Positions 27,176 to 36,842 of a DNA stretch of 64,000 nt are shown here, piece by piece. How positions within the stretch are numbered: position 1 is the stretch's first letter; each line of letters opens with the position of its first letter. The DNA is from Bacteroidota bacterium. Lineage in GTDB: Bacteria; Bacteroidota; Bacteroidia; Chitinophagales; Chitinophagaceae. The stretch covers positions 1 through 64,000 of the forward strand of contig JADJQP010000005.1 of assembly GCA_016712665.1 (NCBI GenBank), given 5' to 3'. A model generated the notes under the pieces. The model did not search any database and was not told the DNA's origin. It was given only the letters and a program-made list of their open reading frames with translations. Position numbers and translations under genes: made by a program.

Positions 27176-29761
27176 CTATTTTTTTGTGGCGGCCTTCTTA
27201 GGGGCTGCGTTCTTTGCTGCCACTTTTTTGGTCGCTGCTTTTTTCGCGCTTGCCTTTTTGGTAAATGCATTGGGAACCTGTGCTTCAATCATTTTTTTTA
27301 AATCTTCTAAGGAAAGAAGTGCCGCCTCTTCTGCGGTATATTTGCCCCCTTCAGGCTTTGGCAATAGTTTCAACATTTTTTTCTGAAACCGTACAAAGGG
27401 GCCCCAACGTCCATTTTCAACCGTAATTTTTTCATCCGGAAATTGCAAAATAAATCGATTGGCTTCCTTTTCTATTTTCTTTAAAATCAATTCTTCACAT
27501 TCCTTTTCCGTAATGGTTTCAAACTGGTAGGCACGCGGAATATTAATAAACATGCCGTCCCATTTAATGAATGGGCCGAAGCGTCCTTTTCCTTTTGTGA
27601 CCGGCTTGTTGTCGTAATAAGCTATAGCTGCATCTTCAACCTGTTTTCCTTTGATAACCTCAATGGCTCTTTCTAGTGAAACCTCTAGGGGTTCTTCACC
27701 TTTTGCCAATGAAATAAATTGTTCACCATGCTTTACATATGGGCCAAAGCGACCAATATTAACGCTTACCTCTTGTCCTTCATATTCACCTAAGGTCAAG
27801 GGTAATTTGAACAGTTCCATGGCTTCTTCAAAGGTAATGGTTTCAATACTTTGCGTAGCTCGTAAAGTGGCAAAACGTGGTTTTTCCTCACTGTCTGTAT
27901 TTCCTATTTGTATCATAGGGCCAAAGCGACCGATACGGGCAATTACTCTCTTACCTGTTTCGGGGTCCATACCCAATTCTCGTTCTCCACTTGCACGCTC
28001 AGCGGTTTCCATGGTGGTTTCAACCAATTGATGAAAGGGGGCATAAAATTCCTTCAGCATTTTACTCCAAATAATTTTGCCATCTGCAATTTCATCAAAT
28101 TCGTTCTCAATTTTGGCTGTAAAATGATAGTCCATTACTGCAGCAAAATGTTGCTTCAGAAAATCGGTAACCACCATACCTAAATCAGTAGGAAATAGTT
28201 TGCTTTTTTCAGCACCGGTATTTTCTTCTGCCACTTGCGCTGAAATTTTTTCTGCCACTAATTTTAATATTTGAAACGATCGGCGCACCCCATCCTTATC
28301 TTTTTTGACCACATAATTGCGGTTTTGGATGGTACTGATGGTGGGTGCATAGGTTGAAGGCCGTCCGATACCTAATTCTTCGAGTTTTTTTACAAGGGAC
28401 GCTTCGGTATATCTTGGCAAGGCCCGCGAAAATCGTTCCGTAGCCGTCATGTTTTGAAAATCAAGGGATTGATGCACCGCTAAAAGAGGCAGCATCCCTT
28501 GCTGATGTTCGTCATCGCTTTCTTCGTCATCTTTTCCTTCGAGGTACAATTTTAAAAATCCATCAAACTTAAGTACTTCGCCACTTGCTGTAAGTTTTTC
28601 TTCCTGAGTGGAAATATTGATTTTAGCAGTGGTTTTTTCGAGTTCAGCATCAGACATTTGACAGGCCATGGTTCGCTTCCAAATTAAATCATACAAACGT
28701 TGCAATTCAGGATTGTCAATCATACGGTCGGCCATATTTGTAGGTCGTATCGCTTCATGCGCCTCTTGTGCGTTTTCATTTTTATTTTTAAAAACCCGTT
28801 TTTGATAATATGGAGGGCCGTAACTTTTTTCAATTTCCTCCTTAATATTACCTAATGCGGTTTCAGATAAATTGACCGCATCAGTACGCATATACGTGAT
28901 ATGACCACTTTCATAAAGGCGTTGTGCAATTTGCATCGTTCTGGAAACCGAATAACCCAGTTTGCGACTGGCTTCTTGTTGTAGGGTAGAAGTAGTAAAA
29001 GGGGCTGAGGGCGATTTTCGTGCAGGTTTTACCACAATATCTTCTACAGAATAATGGGCTCCAATGCAATTTTGTAAGAACTGTTCGGCACCTTTTGCAT
29101 CGCTGATTCTTTTGTCATATTCTGCTTTAAAGCTCACGTCTTTTTGATGAATGTCTTTGGCATTAAAACTAGCCTCTACCTTATAGGTGCTGGTGGATTC
29201 AAAATTATTGATTTCCCGTTCTCGTTCTACAATAAGTCGAACGGCCACTGATTGAACACGACCGGCAGATAATGAATTGCTGCGACTGATTTTTCGCCAC
29301 AAAACCGGAGATAATTCAAAACCTACAATTCGGTCTAAAATTCGTCGTGCTTGCTGTGCATTGACAAGATTCATATTGACAGTACGCGGATTTTCAACAG
29401 CTTTCTTAATGGCCGTCTTGGTAATTTCGTGAAACACAATACGTTTGGTCTTGTTCGGATCCAAACCCAGCACCTCACACAAATGCCATGATATGGCTTC
29501 CCCCTCACGGTCCTCATCCGATGCCAACCATACTTCATCTGATTTTTTTGCCAACTGTTTTAATTCATTGACTACCTTTATTTTATCATCAGAAATCTTG
29601 TAAGATGGGGCAAAATTATTGTTGATATCAATACCCATTTCGTCCTTTTCAAGGTCACGAATATGACCAAAGCACGATTTCACCTGAAAGTCTGAACCGA
29701 GGATTTTTTCTATCGTTTTTGCTTTCGCAGGACTTTCTACTATCAATAAGTTTTTTGCCAT
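27176..29761 (-). CDS. topA: DNA topoisomerase I
   Basis: The 861-residue type IA topoisomerase relaxes negative supercoils. The Toprim domain opens the protein (LLIVESPAKAKTIEKILG at 5-22, then ASDEDREGEAISWH near 78-91). The catalytic tyrosine lies in GHITYMRTD near 285-293. Repeats of the topoisomerase C-terminal type (GRFGPYVKHGEQFISL, GRFGPFIKWDGMFINI, GRWGPFVRFQKKMLKL) follow in place of Cys4 zinc fingers. The last ~28 residues are a Lys/Ala-rich, histone-H1-like tail. A short membrane-protein gene follows in the same unit. Confidence 0.97.
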   Translation of the reverse strand: MAKNLLIVESPAKAKTIEKILGSDFQVKSCFGHIRDLEKDEMGIDINNNFAPSYKISDDKIKVVNELKQLAKKSDEVWLASDEDREGEAISWHLCEVLGLDPNKTKRIVFHEITKTAIKKAVENPRTVNMNLVNAQQARRILDRIVGFELSPVLWRKISRSNSLSAGRVQSVAVRLIVEREREINNFESTSTYKVEASFNAKDIHQKDVSFKAEYDKRISDAKGAEQFLQNCIGAHYSVEDIVVKPARKSPSAPFTTSTLQQEASRKLGYSVSRTMQIAQRLYESGHITYMRTDAVNLSETALGNIKEEIEKSYGPPYYQKRVFKNKNENAQEAHEAIRPTNMADRMIDNPELQRLYDLIWKRTMACQMSDAELEKTTAKINISTQEEKLTASGEVLKFDGFLKLYLEGKDDEESDDEHQQGMLPLLAVHQSLDFQNMTATERFSRALPRYTEASLVKKLEELGIGRPSTYAPTISTIQNRNYVVKKDKDGVRRSFQILKLVAEKISAQVAEENTGAEKSKLFPTDLGMVVTDFLKQHFAAVMDYHFTAKIENEFDEIADGKIIWSKMLKEFYAPFHQLVETTMETAERASGERELGMDPETGKRVIARIGRFGPMIQIGNTDSEEKPRFATLRATQSIETITFEEAMELFKLPLTLGEYEGQEVSVNIGRFGPYVKHGEQFISLAKGEEPLEVSLERAIEVIKGKQVEDAAIAYYDNKPVTKGKGRFGPFIKWDGMFINIPRAYQFETITEKECEELILKKIEKEANRFILQFPDEKITVENGRWGPFVRFQKKMLKLLPKPEGGKYTAEEAALLSLEDLKKMIEAQVPNAFTKKASAKKAATKKVAAKNAAPKKAATKK

Positions 29762-29908
29762 TCTAGGGTGTAATAGGGTTTAAAAGTTTTGCAAGTATAT
29801 AAAATAATTATTAAATAAAATTTTTTTACATATTTGGTGATTGACTATCATGACTCCTAATCCATCCATTTTTATCAAAAATTTGAAAGGTTTTTCAGTT
29901 TTGTCCAT

Positions 29909-29916
29909 TACTTTTG
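29909..29916 (+). promoter_or_regulatory. -7 promoter box upstream of the TPR gene
   Basis: TACTTTTG fits TAnnTTTG and ends ten bases before the ATG at 29927, implying a leader of only a few bases. A TTG lies 23 bases upstream, slightly wider than ideal. Confidence 0.5.
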
Positions 29917-29926
29917 TATAGTATCT

Positions 29927-30976
29927 ATGCCTATATCTAAATTTTTGCTACCCTCGCTTTTTTTACTTTGTCACTCACTAAGTGCTCAAATAAATCCTAC
30001 CAATACAGCAGAAGGGAAGGAACTCTATACCAAAGCCCGAATGTATTTGCAAAAAGCCGATTATGCCAACTCTATAATGGTATATAATCAGGCAGTGAAT
30101 ATAGAACCCGACAATTTACTGTTGCGACGTGAATTGGCTCATGCCTATTATATGCAAGGCGATATGGCTAAAGGGGAAAAGATGATCAGTCCATTACTTA
30201 AAAGTAAAGACGCCGATGAGGAAACCTTTCAGGTCGCTTGTCGAATATTTAGGGCCATGAAAAAGATGGACGAGGCAAAATCGGCCATCAATACCGGCAT
30301 TGAAAAATTTCCGGGTGCCGGAGCACTTTATGCTGAAAAGGGCGAATTGTATACCCAGGAAAAGAAATTTGCCCAGGCTTCTGAGGTTTGGGAAAAAGGA
30401 GTAGAGAAAGCTCCTAATTATCATACCAATTATTATAATTTGGCAAAAGTCTATTTTTTTACCAAAAAGTATCTTTGGGCCATTGTATATGGAGAAACCT
30501 TTGTAAACATGGAGAGCTTTTCAAGTAAGACCGAAGAATTGAAAGTAATTCTATTTGAAAGCTATAAATTTTTGATTGCAGATTTAAGCAATACCGCACT
30601 GGATGGAAAAATTAATCGTTATGAAAATCCTAAAAATTTTGAAGAAGCCTGTCTCAAAATATGTGACAATATCAAAGGGGTAGTTACTGGGGGCATAAAT
30701 GCCGAAAACCTTACGCAACTTCGAATACGGTTCCTTATTGATTGGAATAAAAATTTTGCTACGGTATATCCATTCGAATTAGTAGATCATCAGCAGAAAA
30801 TGCTCTTATCTGGTAATTACGAGTGCTATAATCAATGGTTGTTTGGCAAATTAGACAATGAAGTTTTTTTTAAACAGTGGACGCAAAAATTTGCCTCTAA
30901 TATGAATATTTTTGATCACTATATCAGAGGCAATAAATTAATTCCCAAAAATAACCAATATTACCACATCAATTAA
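29927..30976 (+). CDS. Secreted tetratricopeptide-repeat protein
   Basis: The 349-residue product has a signal peptide (MPISKFLLPSLFLLCHSLSAQ) and four to five TPR units over about residues 25-200. These are recognisable from GKELYTKARMYLQKADYANSI, LLRRELAHAYYMQGDMAKGE and TNYYNLAKVYFFTKKYLWAI. The remainder is helical without a known domain. TPR proteins mediate protein-protein contacts in the periplasm or outer membrane. It is followed after 18 bases by the acyl-CoA ligase gene and probably shares its mRNA. Confidence 0.78.
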   Translation: MPISKFLLPSLFLLCHSLSAQINPTNTAEGKELYTKARMYLQKADYANSIMVYNQAVNIEPDNLLLRRELAHAYYMQGDMAKGEKMISPLLKSKDADEETFQVACRIFRAMKKMDEAKSAINTGIEKFPGAGALYAEKGELYTQEKKFAQASEVWEKGVEKAPNYHTNYYNLAKVYFFTKKYLWAIVYGETFVNMESFSSKTEELKVILFESYKFLIADLSNTALDGKINRYENPKNFEEACLKICDNIKGVVTGGINAENLTQLRIRFLIDWNKNFATVYPFELVDHQQKMLLSGNYECYNQWLFGKLDNEVFFKQWTQKFASNMNIFDHYIRGNKLIPKNNQYYHIN

Positions 30977-30994
30977 ATTTATAACACAGGCTAC

Positions 30995-32779
30995 ATGGAC
31001 CATATTCATCGCTTATTTGATTTACTGGAGAAATATGTGAACAACCATCCAAATAAAGGGATGCTTTATTCGAAAGAAGGTTCACAGTGGAAATCGTATA
31101 CGGCTGTTGAATGCAAAGAATTGGTGTATAAAATGGCGGCCTCATTTTTGCGATTGGGAATCAGTGGTAATGATTTAACTTCAGAGTCACAGGGAAAAAT
31201 AGCCATTATTTCAAACAATAGACCTGAATGGATCCTAAGTGATTTTGCAACCCAAATAACCGGTGCGGTGTTGGTGCCTATTTATCCGTCTATTACCCAT
31301 GCTGAGTGGGAGTATATTTTAAATGAAGCACAGGTTAGTATTCTATTTGTTTCTGATAAGTCTATTTACAAGAAATTATCGCTGATAAAAGATAATGTAC
31401 CGTCTTTAAAACATATTTATTCTTTTGATCAAATTGAAGGGGTTGCCCATTGGAGTGAACTATTGCTTGATGTGACTGTTTCCGAAATTGATACCATCGA
31501 GAAAATCAAGGGGACTCTTAAGCCGGAACATCTGGCTACCATCATATATACCTCTGGCACTACCGGAAATCCGAAAGGAGTGATGCTTTCGCATAACAAT
31601 ATTATCAGTAATGTAAAGAGTTGTATGGAATGCTTTAATTTTTGTGGCAGTGATGAATCTGCCTTAAGCTTTTTACCACTCAATCATATATTCGAACGGA
31701 CCGTTATGTATATATATATATGTAAGGGGATAGCGGTATATTTTGCCGAAGGAATGGAAATGATTGGACCCAATTTACGTGAAGTGAAACCGGTAGTTTT
31801 TACCACCGTTCCTAGATTACTCGAAAAAGTTTTTGAGAAAATTGATGCAACAGGTAGAGAACTTACCGGATTTAAACGAAGCATCTTCGATTGGTCTGTG
31901 CAACTAGCCATGAAATATGAAATTGGAACACCGAAGTCTCTTCCATATAAAATGCAATTGGCCCTTGCTGATTTTTTGGTATATAAAAAATGGCGAAATG
32001 CTGTTGGCGGTAAAATCAAGGCCATCGTAACCGGCTCTGCGGCTTGCCAGGTAAAGTTGCTGCGTCTTTTTACGGCCGCAAAAATCATCGTAATGGAAGG
32101 CTACGGTTTAACGGAAACCTCTCCGGTAATCAGTGTGAATCGTTTTCAGGAAGAAAATCGAAGGTTTGGAACAGTGGGTACTATCATAAAAGATGTGGAA
32201 GTGCAATTGGCTGAAGATGGTGAGATTGTTTGTAAGGGACCCAATATAATGATGGGATACTATAAGCATCCTGAATTAACTGCGGAAGTCATAAAGGATG
32301 GCTGGTTTTATACCGGTGATATCGGTCAAATAGTTGACAATAAGTTTTTAAAAATTACCGATCGAAAAAAAGAAATATTCAAAATATCCGGGGGGAAATA
32401 TATAGCACCATTACCTATTGAAAACAAAATGAAAGAATCGTCTTTCATTGAGCAGATCATGGTGGTAGGAAGTAATGAAAAATTTGCCGGAGCCTTGATT
32501 GTTCCCGCAAAAGAAAAAATCAAAGACTATTTTCTCAAGTTAGGCGTTCCCCTTGATAGTTCTGTGGACATTACAACTGACAAGGATGTTCAAAAATTAA
32601 TTCGCAAAGAATTGGATCGATATAATATACAGTTTGCTCCACACGAGCAGGTAAAGAAATTTCAAATGGTAAATGCTGAATGGACCATCGATACGGGTGA
32701 ATTGACAGCCACTATGAAACTGAAACGCCGAAAAATAATGGAAAAATTTGGCCACCTTGTTGAAAAAATATACACCTAA
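30995..32779 (+). CDS. Long-chain fatty-acid--CoA ligase
   Basis: The 594-residue AMP-forming synthetase activates fatty acids to acyl-CoA at the cytosolic membrane face. All adenylation motifs are present: A3 P-loop IIYTSGTTGNPKGVMLSH near 187-204, GYGLTETSPVISVNR near 367-381, FYTGDIGQ near 438, and the A8 hinge DRKKEIFKISGGKYIAPLPI. Length and motifs match the eukaryote-like long-chain ligase branch. It is the second gene of a two-gene unit with the TPR protein. The convergent DEAD-box gene ends 35 bases downstream with no evident terminator between them. Confidence 0.93.
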   Translation: MDHIHRLFDLLEKYVNNHPNKGMLYSKEGSQWKSYTAVECKELVYKMAASFLRLGISGNDLTSESQGKIAIISNNRPEWILSDFATQITGAVLVPIYPSITHAEWEYILNEAQVSILFVSDKSIYKKLSLIKDNVPSLKHIYSFDQIEGVAHWSELLLDVTVSEIDTIEKIKGTLKPEHLATIIYTSGTTGNPKGVMLSHNNIISNVKSCMECFNFCGSDESALSFLPLNHIFERTVMYIYICKGIAVYFAEGMEMIGPNLREVKPVVFTTVPRLLEKVFEKIDATGRELTGFKRSIFDWSVQLAMKYEIGTPKSLPYKMQLALADFLVYKKWRNAVGGKIKAIVTGSAACQVKLLRLFTAAKIIVMEGYGLTETSPVISVNRFQEENRRFGTVGTIIKDVEVQLAEDGEIVCKGPNIMMGYYKHPELTAEVIKDGWFYTGDIGQIVDNKFLKITDRKKEIFKISGGKYIAPLPIENKMKESSFIEQIMVVGSNEKFAGALIVPAKEKIKDYFLKLGVPLDSSVDITTDKDVQKLIRKELDRYNIQFAPHEQVKKFQMVNAEWTIDTGELTATMKLKRRKIMEKFGHLVEKIYT

Positions 32780-32814
32780 AGGAAGTCAAGAACCCCTTAG
32801 AGATTCCGTGACTA

Positions 32815-34047
32815 TTAGGCCCGCTTCTTACCAAACCACTTTTTGGCCTTGTTAGCTACCGGTCTTGCATGGGCTGTATGCTGCACCTTTGGAAGGATCA
32901 CCAGTGGTTCATCGCTGATCGGGTAGGGATGATCCTCCCCAAGCGGAATTTTTTTACCAATCAATTTTTCGATGTCTTTTAAATAGGCCTTTTCTTCCTG
33001 ATCGCAAAAAGATAAGGCAGTACCATTAGCACCTGCTCTACCGGTTCTACCGATGCGATGAACATAGGTTTCAGGAATATTGGGTATTTCATAATTGATT
33101 ACAAAAGCCAGATCATCTACATCAATACCACGAGCTGCAATGTCTGTTGCCACCAACACTCGGGTAGTTTGCGCCTTAAAATTGCTAAGGGCCCTTTGTC
33201 GGGCATTTTGCGCCTTGTTTCCATGAATGGCCTCAGCAGTAATTTGATTCTTTTGTAAAATTTTAACCACTTTATCAGCACCATATTTTGTACGTGTAAA
33301 TACCAAGGCCGTTTTGATGTCTTTATTTTTTAAAATATGAAGAAGCAAGGCATTTTTATTTGCACGATCTACATAATAAAGAAATTGAGTAATCGTATCG
33401 GCAGTTGAGGACACCGGTGTTACCTCCACTTTTGATGGATTATGCCAAATGGTATTGGCCAATTTTACAATTTCCGGTGGCATGGTAGCAGAGAAAAAGA
33501 GGGATTGTTTTTGCTTGGGTAGCAAAACCAGTAATTTTTTGATATCATGTATAAAACCCATATCCAGCATACGGTCTGCTTCATCGAGCACAAATAGAGA
33601 TATGTCGCTCAGTGAAATATATCCTTGACTGATCAAATCCAGTAAACGACCCGGAGTAGCTACCAATATATCAACCCCTCGTCTTAGTGCATCTGTTTGA
33701 GGGGTTTGCCCCACACCACCAAATACAACAGTTGCCTTCAGGTCAAGGTGCCGACCATAGGATTTAAAACTATCTTCTATTTGAATGGCAAGTTCACGTG
33801 TTGGCGTTACAATCAGCGCCCTGATTTTTTTCTTTTTTTCGTAGGTAGGATTTCCGGCCAATAGTTGCAAAATTGGGATGGCGAATGCGGCCGTTTTCAC
33901 GGTTCCTGTTTGCGCACAACCCAAAAGGTCTTTTCCTTGCAATAAAATAGGGATGGCTTCAGCCTGAATGGGAGTAGGGGTTTCATATCCTTCCTCTTGC
34001 AACGCTTTGAGGATAGGTTGTATTAAAAATAATGATTGAAATGTCAT
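32815..34047 (-). CDS. DEAD-box RNA helicase (RhlE-like) with Gly-to-Val in Walker A
   Basis: The 410-residue protein carries Q motif PTPIQAEAIP, motif I AQTGTVKTAA, Ia PTRELAIQ, II LDEADRMLDMGF, III FFSATMPP, V TDIAARGIDVDD and VI HRIGRTGRAG. A short basic tail (KKWFGKKRA) completes it, as in RhlE-type ribosome-assembly and RNA-decay helicases. Motif I should read AQTGTGKTAA; here the third Gly is Val (codon GTG, complement of 33898-33900). Because this Gly contacts the ATP phosphates, the allele would be inactive if real. A single-base error is the other reading. Confidence 0.92.
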   Translation of the reverse strand: MTFQSLFLIQPILKALQEEGYETPTPIQAEAIPILLQGKDLLGCAQTGTVKTAAFAIPILQLLAGNPTYEKKKKIRALIVTPTRELAIQIEDSFKSYGRHLDLKATVVFGGVGQTPQTDALRRGVDILVATPGRLLDLISQGYISLSDISLFVLDEADRMLDMGFIHDIKKLLVLLPKQKQSLFFSATMPPEIVKLANTIWHNPSKVEVTPVSSTADTITQFLYYVDRANKNALLLHILKNKDIKTALVFTRTKYGADKVVKILQKNQITAEAIHGNKAQNARQRALSNFKAQTTRVLVATDIAARGIDVDDLAFVINYEIPNIPETYVHRIGRTGRAGANGTALSFCDQEEKAYLKDIEKLIGKKIPLGEDHPYPISDEPLVILPKVQHTAHARPVANKAKKWFGKKRA

Positions 34048-34247
34048 GAGGGGATTTTATGAATAATAGTGAAGGGTGCTATGAAGGCTATAAATTGCCA
34101 TTCTAGGGTAAGTATTATGGCTTACATGCGGTGCAAGGTACATCATTAAAGCTAAATAGCTGCCAACAATTGGTTAACTGCATACATGAGTACCGCTCCG
34201 ACAGCGAATTAAGCAATTTAGGGTTGCTATTCGAGGAAGTAATCCTC

Positions 34248-34756
34248 TTAATCCCAAATGTTCAATAAACCATCTGCAATGATTAGCTGGATGGTTTTTT
34301 GGTCTTTGTTTACATCCAAAATTAATTGTTGATGTACGGGCAACTGAATGGGCTTATTTTTGTAGGATAGTTCAATTAATACCTGTGGACCGTTTATATA
34401 AATATCGCTGATGGTTCCAATGGGGGTATTTTGTTCGCTAATAATTTGATAGCCAATAAGATAGGCCCATTCATCCTTGCCTTCTGTCTGCACGGCATGC
34501 TCATCAAATACATATACTTTCTTATTCAGAAACTTTTCCCTTCTTCGCGGGAATTTACTTCTTCAAATTTAACACATAGATTACTTTTTGTAATACCCTG
34601 TATTTCTTCGATAAAATATGGAATATAACTTTGATTCCATACTTCAATCAGCAAATTTGATAGTTTTTCTATCGATTGGAGGTTTACAATGTTATGGGAA
34701 ATTATAAGGTCCCCATCTACTCCATGTACCGAAACAATTTTTCCAATTTCTTTCAT
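34248..34756 (-). CDS. rimM: Ribosome maturation factor RimM, frameshifted
   Basis: RimM binds S19 and helps mature the 30S head. The N-terminal part (MKEIGKIVSVHGVDGDLII) is the RimM beta-barrel and runs into TGA after EEGKSF. The C-terminal PRC-barrel part continues in another frame (LNKKVYVFDEHA ... YLIGYQIISEQNTPIGTI). Adding one base to the run 34534-34537 gives EEGKKFLNKKVYVFDEH and a normal ~169-residue protein. In many bacteria rimM follows rpsP, but here rpsP lies 28 kb away. Confidence 0.88.
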
Positions 34757-34976
34757 CTAGGCCAAAGTTATTTAAAATAGCCCAATAATTTGCGGATTTC
34801 GTTTGAAGACTGCATTATGGTCGGTACTATTGGTATCTTTGTATTTTTTAGGAAAGGAAGCTAGGCAGATTTATTAAATAATAAGTTATTATATATATTA
34901 TTAAATTTTTCAAACTATTTTCGCATTATATTCGTCTTTGTATTGAACAAACATGACTAACTTTTTTTTTAAATTT

Positions 34977-36728
34977 ATGAAGAATTATTTGATTGTTGCA
35001 TTGATGGCATTTGCTACGCTAGGCTTAACAGATGCAAAAGCACAGGTAAGTGGCACCATTAACTTGGGTCCGGATTTCATTATTCCGGTCTGTCAACCCT
35101 GCACCACATTGGTTGCAGCTACCACTCCGGCATCCGGAGGAACCTCCAATTATAATGTCAACCAAATTGCCTATAACCCGTATCCTTATGTGCCGGGTAC
35201 TATTATTAATTTGGCAGTAGATGATTTGTGGTCCGGCATTATTCCTATTCCCTTTGATTTTTGTTACTTTGATAGTACCTATAATCAATGTATTGTGAGT
35301 TCAAATGGTCAAGTGAGTTTTAATATAGGACAAGCAGGTGCCTATAACCCTTGGAGTTTCGCAGGTGTAACCCCAATGCCCAACGCGGTATTTACCGCAG
35401 CGCATAATTCAATTATGTCTCCCTACCATGACATCTTGCCTACAGGTTTAGGAATGATATCCTACCAAACCATTGGTGTTGCACCAAACCGAGTATTTGT
35501 GGTATCTTGGAATAATTCGCCTATGTTTTCATGTGTAAATTTGTTGGCAACGCAGCAAATTGCACTGTACGAGGGATCTAAAAACTGGTATGATGCCAGC
35601 GGTAACCTACTGGCAACCAATGTCGATTCTTTGCAGGTTTGTCCTAGTCAAACCACCACCTATAACGCAAAAGCTACCTTTACCTTATGTGGTGGCTTTG
35701 AATATGCATTTGATACCATTACAGTTACCAAACAAGATTCTATTAAGTTAACCGTAACCAGCGTCACCGATGTGAATTGTTTTGGAGGAGCAGATGGTGG
35801 ATTTAGCTATAGCCAAACCGGTGGCACAGCTCCTTTCACCTATACCTTAAATGGCAATGCAATTGCCGGTAGCCCGGTTTCAAATCTTGTTGCAGGTATT
35901 TACACCATCGTGGCATCTGATGCCAATAATTGCACGCAAAGTTTAGAAGTTACTGTTAATGAACCGGCTGAAGTGCAACTAACCATTGACGAGCAACGCG
36001 ACGTATTGTGCAAATATCAGAATAATGGATATGTACGATTGCTGACCGTTGGTGGCGTTCCAGCTTATTCATATTGGTATGACAATACGCCACCTGTCCT
36101 GGATCCCGAATTTAAGTATATGAAATCTGGAAATTTTAGATTTTACACTAGTGATTCTCACGGATGCCTAGATTCCATTGATACCTATATTGCGCAACCG
36201 GATTCCTTATTAACCGTATCGCTGATATCGCATATAGCCACTTGCAAAAATGGCAACGATGGAAGTGTAGATGCCATCACCAGCGGTGGGGTGCCTCCTT
36301 ATACGTACGAATGGAATACCACACCGCCTCAGTATGGCGCTACCGCTACCGGCCTAAAATCGGATGTGTACCATGTGGTGGCTACCGATTATAATGGTTG
36401 CATCACCGCAACACAAGTTGCTGTAGATCTTGAATTATCCTGCAACATATTTATGCCAACCGCTTTTACACCTAATGGTGATACCCGAAATGATATTTAT
36501 CGTATTTTAGAACATTGCGGAGGTGTCATTTTAGGAGAATTTAAAATTTATAATAGATGGGGTGTTGAAGTGTATAGCACGCGCGAACTAACCGGTGGCT
36601 GGGATGGCACCTATAAAGGAAAAGCACAGGATCCAGATACCTATAGCTATCTAATTATTTACCAATGCAATGATAAAGGCATTATTAGCCAGAAAGTGGC
36701 GAAGGGTGATTTTATTCTCGTCAGGTAG
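34977..36728 (+). CDS. Secreted SprB-repeat protein with gliding-motility-type C-terminal domain
   Basis: The start is placed at ATG 34977 because MKNYLIVALMAFATLGLTDAKAQ is a standard signal peptide; the upstream ATG at 34953 adds eight odd residues. The ~583-residue protein has an N-terminal beta domain and two to three SprB-type repeats near 255-460 (VNCFGGADGGFSYSQTGGTA, PPYTYEWNTTPP). The end is a CHU_C domain (NIFMPTAFTPNGDTRNDIY ... IYNRWGVEVYSTRE). SprB is the mobile gliding adhesin of Flavobacterium; these repeats are shared by many T9SS cargoes. A strong terminator follows. Confidence 0.87.
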   Translation: MKNYLIVALMAFATLGLTDAKAQVSGTINLGPDFIIPVCQPCTTLVAATTPASGGTSNYNVNQIAYNPYPYVPGTIINLAVDDLWSGIIPIPFDFCYFDSTYNQCIVSSNGQVSFNIGQAGAYNPWSFAGVTPMPNAVFTAAHNSIMSPYHDILPTGLGMISYQTIGVAPNRVFVVSWNNSPMFSCVNLLATQQIALYEGSKNWYDASGNLLATNVDSLQVCPSQTTTYNAKATFTLCGGFEYAFDTITVTKQDSIKLTVTSVTDVNCFGGADGGFSYSQTGGTAPFTYTLNGNAIAGSPVSNLVAGIYTIVASDANNCTQSLEVTVNEPAEVQLTIDEQRDVLCKYQNNGYVRLLTVGGVPAYSYWYDNTPPVLDPEFKYMKSGNFRFYTSDSHGCLDSIDTYIAQPDSLLTVSLISHIATCKNGNDGSVDAITSGGVPPYTYEWNTTPPQYGATATGLKSDVYHVVATDYNGCITATQVAVDLELSCNIFMPTAFTPNGDTRNDIYRILEHCGGVILGEFKIYNRWGVEVYSTRELTGGWDGTYKGKAQDPDTYSYLIIYQCNDKGIISQKVAKGDFILVR

Positions 36729-36750
36729 AACCTGATTTTAAAAATTAGTA

Positions 36751-36776
36751 AAGAGGCTTATGGCCTCTTTTTTTTT
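36751..36776 (+). terminator. Rho-independent terminator of the SprB-repeat gene
   Basis: A 7-bp stem AAGAGGC/GCCTCTT encloses a 5-base loop, and a run of T continues to 36776. It lies 22 bases after the stop codon. Confidence 0.85.
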
Positions 36777-36842
36777 GACTAAAATAGAAACCGAATATTA
36801 GCATTTTATTTCTATTTTTGCGCCTTGTTTCTAAATCCGATT

